Source: Porticoccus sp. | Lineage (GTDB): Bacteria > Pseudomonadota > Gammaproteobacteria > Pseudomonadales > Porticoccaceae | Length of the DNA stretch: 24,677 bases | Direction: 5' to 3' | NCBI GenBank assembly: GCA_011049795.1 | Contig: DRHD01000201.1 | Coordinates: 1 to 24,677, forward strand | Shown: positions 15,902 through 24,100 of the stretch, in pieces | How positions within the stretch are numbered: the first letter of the stretch is position 1 | How the letters are laid out: each line of letters starts with the position of its first letter | The notes under the pieces: generated by a model | What the model was told of the DNA's origin: nothing | The model's input: the letters and a program-made list of their open reading frames with translations, nothing else | The model's database searches: none | Position numbers and translations under genes: made by a program

Positions 15902-17842
15902 TTAGTGAAGACTAGAGACAGGTTTAGGTGGTTTAGGTGGTTTAGGTGGCTTAGGTGGTTCAGATGATTCAGGGAATTCAGGTAAAAGTGGAGCGCTGCC
16001 AGGGAACCAGAAGTGATCCATGTTGCCATCGAATTCCATCTGAAAATCACGGATCATATTGTATTTATCCTTGCTCATGCGCCTCAGGCTATCACTGCTG
16101 TGGAGGATGCGAGGATGAATAAAGACCATCAGATTGGTTTTTGTCACTGTTGTGCTTTGACTTTTAAATAAGCGTCCCAATAAGGGAATATCACCGAGGA
16201 TAGGGACTTTATTTTCAGTGTCTGTAATTTCATCGCGCATCAATCCTCCAAGTACTAGGATTTCGTCGTCACCAATTAAGACTGTGGTCTTAATCTCTCG
16301 TTTATTGGTCACGATATCAGCGGTGTCTGCTAATGACGGCACAATGCTTTCGATAGATTGCTCAATCTCTAGCGTGACCGAATTATTATTGTTGATACGT
16401 GGTTTTATCTTAAGGATGATACCTATATCTTCACGTTGAATGGTCTGAAAGGGATCAATATCACCGGCCCGTTGTTGCGAACCAGTAATAAATGGCACAT
16501 TAGAGCCTACTAGAATCTCAGCTTCTTCATTATCCAGCGATACAATGGTCGGTGTAGAGAGAATATTCGCATTGGTCTCACCCTCAAGTAGATTAATGAT
16601 TGCACGTAGATCACCGCCCCGAAAATAACCGAGTGAAAGTCCTGAGCCAAGGTTGAGTTGATTATCAACACCAACACTGAATGGAGAGAGACCTCCAGGA
16701 AAGCTTCTGAATCCACCCAACACACCATTTGTGCCTTCATTGACAGAATTAGTCCGCCATTCAACACCTATCTTGTGAGCAAGGTCCTCGCTTACTTCCA
16801 CAATTAAGGCTTCAACTAATACCTGAGCGCGAGGCACATCCAACTGTTTTATGACAACTCTCATGGTGGTTAATAATGAAGGGGGAGCGGTAATAACGAG
16901 TGCATTGAGCTGTTCATGTGCATGAATACTCACATCCACATCGGTGATGCCTTGGGCCTTGGCGCCTTTTTGGACACTGCCACTAATACTTTGCAGCAGG
17001 GGTACTAAATCAGCGGCTGTTGCATATTGGATACGTACTACCTGAGTATTCCCATCCCCCTCAAGAGGTTGGTCAAGTCGCTTAATCAGCGAACGAATTT
17101 GTTGACGCGTTACTGGGTCACCGGTCATAAGAATGCTGTTAGAGCGCTCATCAACTGCAAGGTTGAAAGGGGAGCTCCCCTGATCTTGACCTCCAGTTTG
17201 TTTGGGTAATAGCTTGCTTAGGACATTAATAACTTCTTTAGCATCGGCAAATTCAAGGGAAATTAATTCGATATCAATGGTGCCCACTTGGTCAATGCGG
17301 TTAATAATGTTTAATAATTTTTGAATATTACTGGAGCGGTCGGCAATAATAATTGTATTAGTTTGGGGGTAGGCTGCCAGATATCCTGTTTGGGGAACGA
17401 GGGGGCGAAGCAGGTTAATTACATTTGTGGCAGAGATGTTTTTTACCCGAACAATTTGTACCACTACATCTTCAGAAGAACCTCTCAAGGTATCAGAGGC
17501 AAGAGGGATAGCAGACTGTTTGGCTTGAGCATCGGGTATGACTTTGAGAGATCCATTCTCTTCGATAACCGTTAGCCCGTGTACCTGTAATACAGAGAGA
17601 AAAACCTCATAGGCCTCACGCCGAGACATGGGTTCCCCAGCAATAACTGTCACCCGTCCCTGTACATTGGGGTGAAGAATAATATTTTTGTCCGTCACGT
17701 CAGAAGCCCAACGGATCAAATCTGCTACATCGGCATTATCCAGAGATAGAGTGATGCCTTCACTGGGCTCAGCCAAGCATGTAACGGATGTAAAAATGAG
17801 GCTAATTGCTAATAATAGTGGGCGTAAATAATTCGTAACCAT
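15902..17842 (-). CDS. gspD: Type II secretion outer-membrane secretin GspD
   Basis: This 646-aa secretin forms the outer-membrane gate. A Sec signal peptide (residues 1-24, ending TCLA) is followed by the N0 domain (ISLSLDNADVADLIRW-like start at ~30), three N-domains with repeats of the VVQIVRVKNISATNVINLLR type, and the secretin barrel with the conserved VPILGDIPLLGRLF near residue 550 and LMVFIHPRIL. The C-terminus beyond ~610 is unusual: a GNMDHFWFPGSAPLLPEFPE segment leads to a Pro-Pro-Lys repeat tail where other secretins have a pilotin-binding S-domain or nothing. It lies 19 bases after the gspC stop and 12 before gspE. Confidence 0.97.
   Translation of the reverse strand: MVTNYLRPLLLAISLIFTSVTCLAEPSEGITLSLDNADVADLIRWASDVTDKNIILHPNVQGRVTVIAGEPMSRREAYEVFLSVLQVHGLTVIEENGSLKVIPDAQAKQSAIPLASDTLRGSSEDVVVQIVRVKNISATNVINLLRPLVPQTGYLAAYPQTNTIIIADRSSNIQKLLNIINRIDQVGTIDIELISLEFADAKEVINVLSKLLPKQTGGQDQGSSPFNLAVDERSNSILMTGDPVTRQQIRSLIKRLDQPLEGDGNTQVVRIQYATAADLVPLLQSISGSVQKGAKAQGITDVDVSIHAHEQLNALVITAPPSLLTTMRVVIKQLDVPRAQVLVEALIVEVSEDLAHKIGVEWRTNSVNEGTNGVLGGFRSFPGGLSPFSVGVDNQLNLGSGLSLGYFRGGDLRAIINLLEGETNANILSTPTIVSLDNEEAEILVGSNVPFITGSQQRAGDIDPFQTIQREDIGIILKIKPRINNNNSVTLEIEQSIESIVPSLADTADIVTNKREIKTTVLIGDDEILVLGGLMRDEITDTENKVPILGDIPLLGRLFKSQSTTVTKTNLMVFIHPRILHSSDSLRRMSKDKYNMIRDFQMEFDGNMDHFWFPGSAPLLPEFPESSEPPKPPKPPKPPKPVSSLH
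15921..15965 (-). repeat. 9-bp tandem repeat encoding the Pro/Lys tail of GspD
   Basis: The + strand shows GGTTTAGGT three times in succession, then GGCTTAGGT, GGTTCAGAT and GATTCAGGG as decaying copies. Read on the minus strand these encode the SSEPPKPPKPPKPPKP tail. Unit length is a multiple of three, so copy-number change would lengthen or shorten the tail without a frameshift. Confidence 0.85.
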
Positions 17843-17861
17843 CCTTTGTATCCAATCCTTC

Positions 17862-18497
17862 CTAATGAGTTATTTTTGATCGATTATCTCGCAGCCGGGC
17901 CAAGCGTTCCTTAAGCTTTTGATGCTGAGTGCTATTCGTCGCCTTAAAGTTTTCAGCTGGGGTTGTGGAGGAAGCCTGGGCCACCGGAGTTGCCCGCTGC
18001 CTGCTTAACTTTCTTGTTGTTTTCTCGTCTTCTTTTAGCATGGGCAGTTTAAGTGATTCATCTTGCCCATTGCGACGAAGAATAACCTCGCCCCGGTGAA
18101 CTGCGACTAATTCTGCCCCACCGGGCACTTGATCACCAATAAAATAGCGATCAGTTTTTTTGTTTGATGGAGCAATCAATGCACTGGCTTTTTCATCCTC
18201 AGCGTGGGTGAAGGTGCCTTTGAGTACTAAGTCCAGCCGGGTTTCAGGAATATCTTTTTGTTTGGGCGCACTCTTTTCCACAATATGGCGACCAAAGAGC
18301 ATGCCAATCTCATTATTTGTGATCAAAGTGCTTTGATTGGATTTAATGTGTTCTTCTGACAGGGCTTCACCTTTTGGGCTAAGTGCTTTCGCTGGCACTA
18401 GGTGACTGTAGTCATCCTTAACCATAAGGGCCAACACAACTGCTGTTATCAAAAGGCAGCCTGATGTTGTAATCCTTGCTATCCAAGCCCTCGTCAA
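17862..18497 (-). CDS. gspC: Type II secretion inner-membrane clamp protein GspC (no PDZ domain)
   Basis: This 211-aa bitopic protein links the inner-membrane platform to the secretin. One N-terminal transmembrane helix (TTSGCLLITAVVLALMV) is followed by a linker and the homology region that contacts GspD N0 (GMLFGRHIVE, LDLVLKGTFTHAEDEKASALI, YFIGDQVPGGAELVAVHRGE). The C-terminus has no PDZ domain; instead a charged, probably coiled-coil stretch (HQKLKERLARLRDNRSK) ends the protein, as recalled for Pseudomonas XcpP. The start is TTG 18497, supported by AAGGAG seven bases upstream. It is the first gene of the operon; the promoter must lie in the divergent intergenic region. Confidence 0.93.
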   Translation of the reverse strand: MTRAWIARITTSGCLLITAVVLALMVKDDYSHLVPAKALSPKGEALSEEHIKSNQSTLITNNEIGMLFGRHIVEKSAPKQKDIPETRLDLVLKGTFTHAEDEKASALIAPSNKKTDRYFIGDQVPGGAELVAVHRGEVILRRNGQDESLKLPMLKEDEKTTRKLSRQRATPVAQASSTTPAENFKATNSTQHQKLKERLARLRDNRSKITH

Positions 18498-18504
18498 AAC
18501 GTAA

Positions 18505-18510
18505 CTCCTT
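18505..18510 (-). promoter_or_regulatory. Ribosome-binding site fixing the TTG start of gspC
   Basis: AAGGAG on the minus strand, seven bases before TTG 18497. There is no competing ATG nearby, so this decides the start of the operon's first gene. Confidence 0.8.
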
Positions 18511-18733
18511 TTTAGGGTGGCCGCTAGCTTAAGTTAAGTGGCCTAAGAAGTAAAAGTAGATAGCAGGGTTGGTTTATGGCTCTTGGTAAAGTTTATCCTG
18601 AGTTTATGATAAACCTTAATTAACCTGATCAGAGATCCAGGCGAAATTCTTATTTCTTGTATTTTTTATTTTGTTGAATTAGTCTTTTGGCCAAATAGAA
18701 CTAGTTTGTTCAATAAAAATAAAATCAGGGAGT
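18511..18733. other. Divergent intergenic region between gsp operon and FN3 genes
   Basis: This AT-rich stretch must hold the promoter of the minus-strand gsp operon and perhaps that of the + strand genes, but I could not find a convincing sigma-70 pair by eye. It contains an imperfect inverted repeat with GGCC ends around CTTAAGTTAAG (18519-18543), three copies of GTTTAT between about 18570 and 18610, the last two of which flank or overlap an inverted ATAAAC, and the palindrome AACTAGTT near 18700. These are candidates for operators and nothing more. Confidence 0.4.
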
Positions 18734-18889
18734 ATGGAAACAGTGATTTCTTCCGTTCAGTCGGCGGGCTGGTTTGGTGTAACAGCCGACACAGTGCTCA
18801 ATATCAATAACCAACCTTTATATTCTCTCGGTTATACACCACCTGACCGAACACCGCCTTTAGAGTTTCCCCGAACACCACCCGTATAA
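18734..18889 (+). CDS. Possible 51-aa small protein, unidentified
   Basis: An open frame from ATG 18734 to TAA 18889 encodes a 51-aa peptide with a Gly/Trp-containing start (SSVQSAGWFGVTADTVLNIN) and a Pro/Arg/Thr-rich end with repeated TPP motifs. AGGGAG sits only one base before the ATG, too close for that codon; an in-frame GTG at 18743 would be ten bases away. It lies in the leader region of the FN3 genes and could be a real small gene, a degraded one, or chance. No homology is recognised. Confidence 0.3.
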   Translation: METVISSVQSAGWFGVTADTVLNINNQPLYSLGYTPPDRTPPLEFPRTPPV

Positions 18890-18897
18890 CCACCGCT

Positions 18898-18914
18898 ACA
18901 CATGTTAAATGTGT
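18898..18914 (+). other. Small hairpin in the leader of the first FN3 gene
   Basis: ACACAT and ATGTGT form a perfect 6-bp stem around the five-base loop GTTAA, about 35 bases upstream of the Shine-Dalgarno sequence of the next gene. There is no T-run, so it is not an obvious terminator for the small ORF before it. Confidence 0.3.
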
Positions 18915-18961
18915 TCATGATGCGTCGTTTGTAATTCCGTTTTTCTATGGAAGGATTTCCC

Positions 18962-19681
18962 ATGTCCCGTTTGTTGCCACTCTCTGCTTTTGATCGTGCT
19001 GTTTATACCCGTGTTTTGTTTGCCGCTGTTGTGCTGTTGGTGTCGATCACCACGCAGGCCGGTACATTTACTGATGTTAGCACTGCTCTGACGGCGCCAG
19101 CGACCAGTACGGGTAGCCATACTGTGACCTTTAAAACGGGCGCCTTCGGTACCTACTACTTACAGGAAAAAAAGAACAGTGGCAGTTGGGTTAATGTCTA
19201 TTCTCATGCAACTACTGCGGAAAATTATCAAACCGTTACCACTCGGAGTGTTTCTTTAACAGGTAGAACTTCCGCTACCTACACCTATCGTGTGAAGTTT
19301 GTGGCTGGAGAAGGATCAACTTTAGGTACTTTGTACAGCAATACCAAAACCGTCTTTGTGGCAATCACTCCGGGTGTCCCTGCGTCTATTAGTGCCCCAT
19401 CGACCGATAACAATGGTGCCTTTACCATCAGTTGGGGGGCGGGCTCTGGCACCATCACTAGCTACAAACTACAACAGAAAATAGGCAGTGGTAGTTGGAG
19501 CCAAATTTACAGCGGCACCATCAGGTCAAAAGCCGTCAGCGGCCTAGCCGATGGCACCTATAAATACCGGGTTAAGGCCTGTAACAGCGCGGGCTGCAGT
19601 GGTTATAAAACAGCGGGTAATAGCTCGATTGTTGCGAATAAGCCGGGTGTTCCTATCTCGACAACAATCACCGAACTATAG
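18962..19681 (+). CDS. Short secreted protein with two FN3-like domains (truncated paralogue of the next gene)
   Basis: This 239-aa protein has an N-terminal Sec signal peptide (VLFAAVVLLVSITTQA, cut before GTFTDV). Two fibronectin-III-like beta domains follow: one from GTFTDV to NTKTVFVAI, and one from TPGVP to about YRVKACNSAGCSGYKTAG. It then ends with a few residues (NKPGVPISTTITEL). The start ATG 18962 has GGAAGGA six bases upstream; an in-frame ATG at 18947 lies before that site and is less likely. Signal peptide, first domain and ribosome-binding-site arrangement closely match the following gene, so the two arose by duplication and this copy stops after domain two. Function is unknown; FN3 domains usually mediate binding outside the cell. 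Confidence 0.8.
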   Translation: MSRLLPLSAFDRAVYTRVLFAAVVLLVSITTQAGTFTDVSTALTAPATSTGSHTVTFKTGAFGTYYLQEKKNSGSWVNVYSHATTAENYQTVTTRSVSLTGRTSATYTYRVKFVAGEGSTLGTLYSNTKTVFVAITPGVPASISAPSTDNNGAFTISWGAGSGTITSYKLQQKIGSGSWSQIYSGTIRSKAVSGLADGTYKYRVKACNSAGCSGYKTAGNSSIVANKPGVPISTTITEL

Positions 19682-21167
19682 GGGGCTGGCCATGACTTAT
19701 TTACTGAATCGGTTAATCCAACGTTGCCCATTGTTCCGTTTGCCCATAAAGCAGAAGCCTATGGAAGAAACTTCTAAGGAAGGAATGCCCATGTCTCGTT
19801 TGCCTTCACAATCTGTTTTTGTTCGCACCTTGTTTATAGTGGTAGGTCTGCTCGTATCGGTTGTGGTGCAGGCGGGTACCTTTACTGATGTGAGTGCTTC
19901 ACTGACGGCGCCGGCCACCAGCAGTACAGGTAACTTCACCGTTACGTTTAAAACAGAAGCCCATGGAACCCACTATCTGCAGCAAAAAAAAGACAGTAAT
20001 AGTTGGACTGATGTAGCGTCTTATGTGACTGATCAGGCTGATTATACGACGGTCATATCAAGAAGTGTTTCTCGTTCAGGCCTTGTGGCAGCAACTTATT
20101 CTTACCGTGTCAAATATGTTCCTAGTACTGCTGCTGAACCTACCCTCGGTACAAGCCCTCTTTACAGTAATACCAAAACCGTTTTTGTGGCGATCATTCC
20201 CGGTGTTCCATCTTCCATTACAGCATCCGCTGTTTCTGGTAATGTTGGCGCTTATACCGTCAGTTGGGGTGCCGCTTCCGGCACGGTCACCAGCTACCAA
20301 CTACAGCAAAAAAAGGATAGCGGCAGCTGGAACCAAATTTACAGCGGCACCAGTCAATCACAATCAATCAGTGGCTTGGCGGATGGTACCTACAGCTATC
20401 GGGTAAGAGCCTGTAACAGTGATGGTTGTAGTGCCTATAAAACCGACACCAATGCGTCTTTTGTGATCACCACACCTTCCAGTGCTAGCACGTCTTCCAT
20501 CCAGAGTATCAGTACAAGCCATCAGGTTTCCTGGGGGGCGTCAACGGGCACCGTCGATAACTACCAGCTCTACCGTAAAATCAATGACACGAATTGGATT
20601 CGGGTATACGAAGGTACGGGTCTCAGTAATACTTTTAACGACCTTGTGGATGGCCACTACCAATACTGGGTTAGAGCCTGTAATACCGAGAGTAGTTACA
20701 CGGTGTGCAGTGACTACCAATCCACGGTCAGATTAACCCTCAGTATGGTGTCCACACCCATCAACTTCACAGTTCCCACTGGGGATACCGATGGTGCTTA
20801 TACCATTACTTGGCAGCCGGGTGTGGGCACGGCCACTACCTACACGCTTCAAGAACAAGTGAATGGAGGTGCTTGGGCCACCGTTCAGGATACCGCTGAT
20901 ACCAGCTATATCGCCTCGGGAAAAACCAACAACCTCTACAGCTACAAGGTTCGTGGCTGTAATCTTGGCGGCTGTACTGACTACACCGCGGCACAAACTG
21001 TTGAAGTCAATATCATTGGCCAACCGGGCCCAATCAGTGGCCCTGATAATCTTCAGGAGGCGGATGATTTTACCTTAGTCTGGGGTAGTGCCTCAGGTAC
21101 CGTGACCCATTACGAACTAGAAGAGCAAGCCAGTGGTGGCAGTTGGAGCCAAATCTACAGTGGCACT
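19484..21167 (+). repeat. Recurring DNA segments within the FN3-coding regions of both genes
   Basis: A segment of about 37 bases encoding SGSWSQIYSGT or its near equivalent recurs at 19484-19520 in the first gene and at 20315-20352 and 21131-21167 in the second, differing at only a few positions. The segment encoding RVRACN recurs similarly. The copies reflect duplication of FN3 units within and between the two genes and offer sites for recombination. Confidence 0.7.
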
Positions 21168-24100
21168 GATCTGGCCCAAGCCTTCACCGATCATAACTAC
21201 GGTACCTACAACTACCGGGTCAGAGCCTGTAATACCATTGCCTGCGGTAGTTATACAGCGACTAAAGCTGTCAGCATTACGTTTACTATTCCTCCACAAG
21301 CGGCACCCACACCTTTTGATGTCATGAGCAATCTGGCCAGCCTAGTTTCCCAGGCCGATATTGATGCCACGGACACGGTAGGCTCCGTGGGCGGCTCCTT
21401 CCGCGTGGACGAAAGCGGGGCGGCGACCTACAGCATACCCATCGCCACCGTCAAAGGTACCGCGGGCGTGGTGCCACAAATTAGCCTCAATTATTCCAGC
21501 CAGGCCGGTAATGGCTTAATAGGTAAAGGCTGGTCCATTGGTGGACTTAGTGCCGTCACGCGTTGTCGCCAAACCCTGTCTCAGGATCAATCCGCCAAAG
21601 CCATTGCTTGGAGTGCCAACGACCGTTTTTGTCTCGATGGCCAGCGATTATTAAAAGAAACCGGTGCCAGTTACGGTGCCGTCGGTGCCACCTATAAAAC
21701 GGAGATTGATAGTTTTGCCAAAGTTATCTCTGTGGGCGGCAGCGTGGGCCATCCCGACTACTTCACTGTCGAGCGTAAAGATGGCTCTGTGTCCACTTAT
21801 GGGGGTAGTGGCAATATTGGTGCCGAGCAGGAAGCGCGCAATGCCGATGGCAGTGTCACCACCAAAACACTGACCTGGGCGCTGGATATTTTTGAAGACA
21901 GTGTCGGCAATATAATTGATTTTGATTATACCGACGGCACTAGTGGCCACCGAATCTCAAAGGTTCAATATGCTTATGGCGTAGGAGGCTCTGCGGGTGC
22001 TTATCTAGAGTTCCTGTATGAAGCACGAGATGATGATATCTCTGGCTATGTGGCCGGTTATAAATTTAAAAACACCCAGCGCTTAAAAACCATTAAATCC
22101 TACAATGGCGCTAACGTGGTACGCCAATACAACCTGGCCTATACCAGTGTGAACAGTAGTAACAATAAGACGTCTCGATTGAATAGTATCCAGGAATGTG
22201 TGGCTGCCAGCTGTTTGCCTAAGACTGACTTTACCTGGTCTATGCCGCAGACGGGGTTCGCTTCTAGTGCGGCTAGCACGCAGACATTAAGCACTCAGAG
22301 TGATCGGGCGACCACCAAGTATTTACCCGCCGATATTAATGGTGATGGCATTCAGGACCTGATTTGGCAGGAGCCGGATTGGGACAGCGATGGAGATATC
22401 CACGACCAATACTGGTATTACATGATCGGCAATGGTTCAGGGGGTTTTGGTAGCCGAACGATGTTTTATACCCATACCGGCAACGGGGGCTCACCTGACT
22501 CCTGGGAAGTGATTGATTATAACGTTGATGGTCGGATGGATTTTATTACCTATTATGGAGGTGAATGGCGAGTACACTTATCTACACCTCAGTCTAACGG
22601 CTCTTGGGCTCTAGCCGGTATTGCTAGCAGGATTAATACCAGCATTACTAACGAAAATGCCATATTTACTGATGTAAATTCTGATGGATTGGTAGATGCG
22701 ATCTATCGAACTAATGGCAGCTCAACAGGGGATACAGTCTCTTTTAATTTTGATGAATATAAGGTCTACCGTCGCCTCATGGTCACCGATACAACCCAAG
22801 GCGCAGGTTCCTCGAAACCCTATAAATTTGGTAGCGCAAGTGTGGTGGGCACCTATGATTTGTCAGCAGATGATACATCGGTTGTTTTTTTAGAGAATGT
22901 AAGTGAGTCTGCTTTGATTCAAGCCGGTGATGTTAATGGTGATGGTCAATCCGACTTCTTTAGCGAAGATAGACCGGCTCGCTTTTTTGCTTATATGATA
23001 GATAGGTTGGTGTATCGCACTTTAGTGATCAATGGGTCGGGAACCAGTACCTTTCATCTCGATGCGTATTCGACAGTGTATGACTCGGCCGATTCGGCCG
23101 AGATAATCGATGAGACTCGATTTGCCGATATCAATGGCGATGGCTTGGCCGATAGTGTGGCTTATTACCAAGTCCCCGGTGAGAATGCCGGTTGGTATTT
23201 CCGCCTTAGTAACGGCACCAGCTTTGAAAGTAAAGTGTCTGTTTCTGGCATCTCCGGCAACGGCAGCACCCGCAGTTCCGTACAACTGGTGGATGTCAAT
23301 AATGACGGCCATCCCGACTTTGTCTGGCACGATAAAACCGCCCAGCAGATGAAAGCCCGCCTGTGGAGTGTGGCCTCCAATAACTTCACCACCACCATCA
23401 ATCTACGTAGCACCGATGGCAACGTGAGCAATGGTCGCCTGTTCCTTGATATGACCGGTGATGGGGTACTGGATTATGTCCTGTTTAAAAACGATAAACT
23501 CTACACCTATCCCGGTAACGTCACAGATGACGTCACGTACCTGATCACCAATATCACCAATGGTCTGGGTGCCGAGACGGAGATTACCTACACCTCACTG
23601 GCCGACGACAGCCACTACCAAACCTGGGGCTACAACCAAACCGATAGCCTGTTTGGTGTCTACAACAAAACCAGCTCCAGCGCCTTCTACACCGCACTGC
23701 ACAACGCTTGGGAACCCACCTTGCCCAGCGGCAGCCAGACCCTAGGTATCTTAAGTCCGGTACTGGAATTTTCTGCGCCCACCCAAGTGGTGGCCCGCGT
23801 AGACAGCAGCGCCCCCAAAGCGGGGACCAATCCTAATTCGGTGAGCACCTCAGCCATGAGTGCCATCAGTTACTACTATGGCGAAGCCCGCTTGCAAGCG
23901 GCAGGCCGTGGCTTTTTGGGCTTCGAGCGGATCAAAACCAAAGACGAACAAACCGGTGTAGAAACCACCACCACCTACCGGCAGGACTGGCCCTTTATTG
24001 GTCACCCGCTTAAAACCGAAGTGCGTACTGCACAAGGCCACCTACTGAGCAAAGCCGAGAACACTTGGAAGCTCAAAAGCTATGCCAGCTCCTGGGCTAA

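Noticed and set aside
15829..16050. Minus-strand ORF with a striking Leu-Asn-His repeat
   Set aside because: It is the shifted-frame reading of the 9-bp tandem repeat at the 3' end of gspD, and overlaps gspD and gspE. The repeat is explained by the secretin tail.
19692..19790. Upstream ATG 19692 as the start of the giant protein
   Set aside because: It is in frame, but it would put 33 polar residues before the signal peptide and has no suitable ribosome-binding site. AAGGAAGGA six bases before ATG 19791 matches the arrangement of the paralogue.
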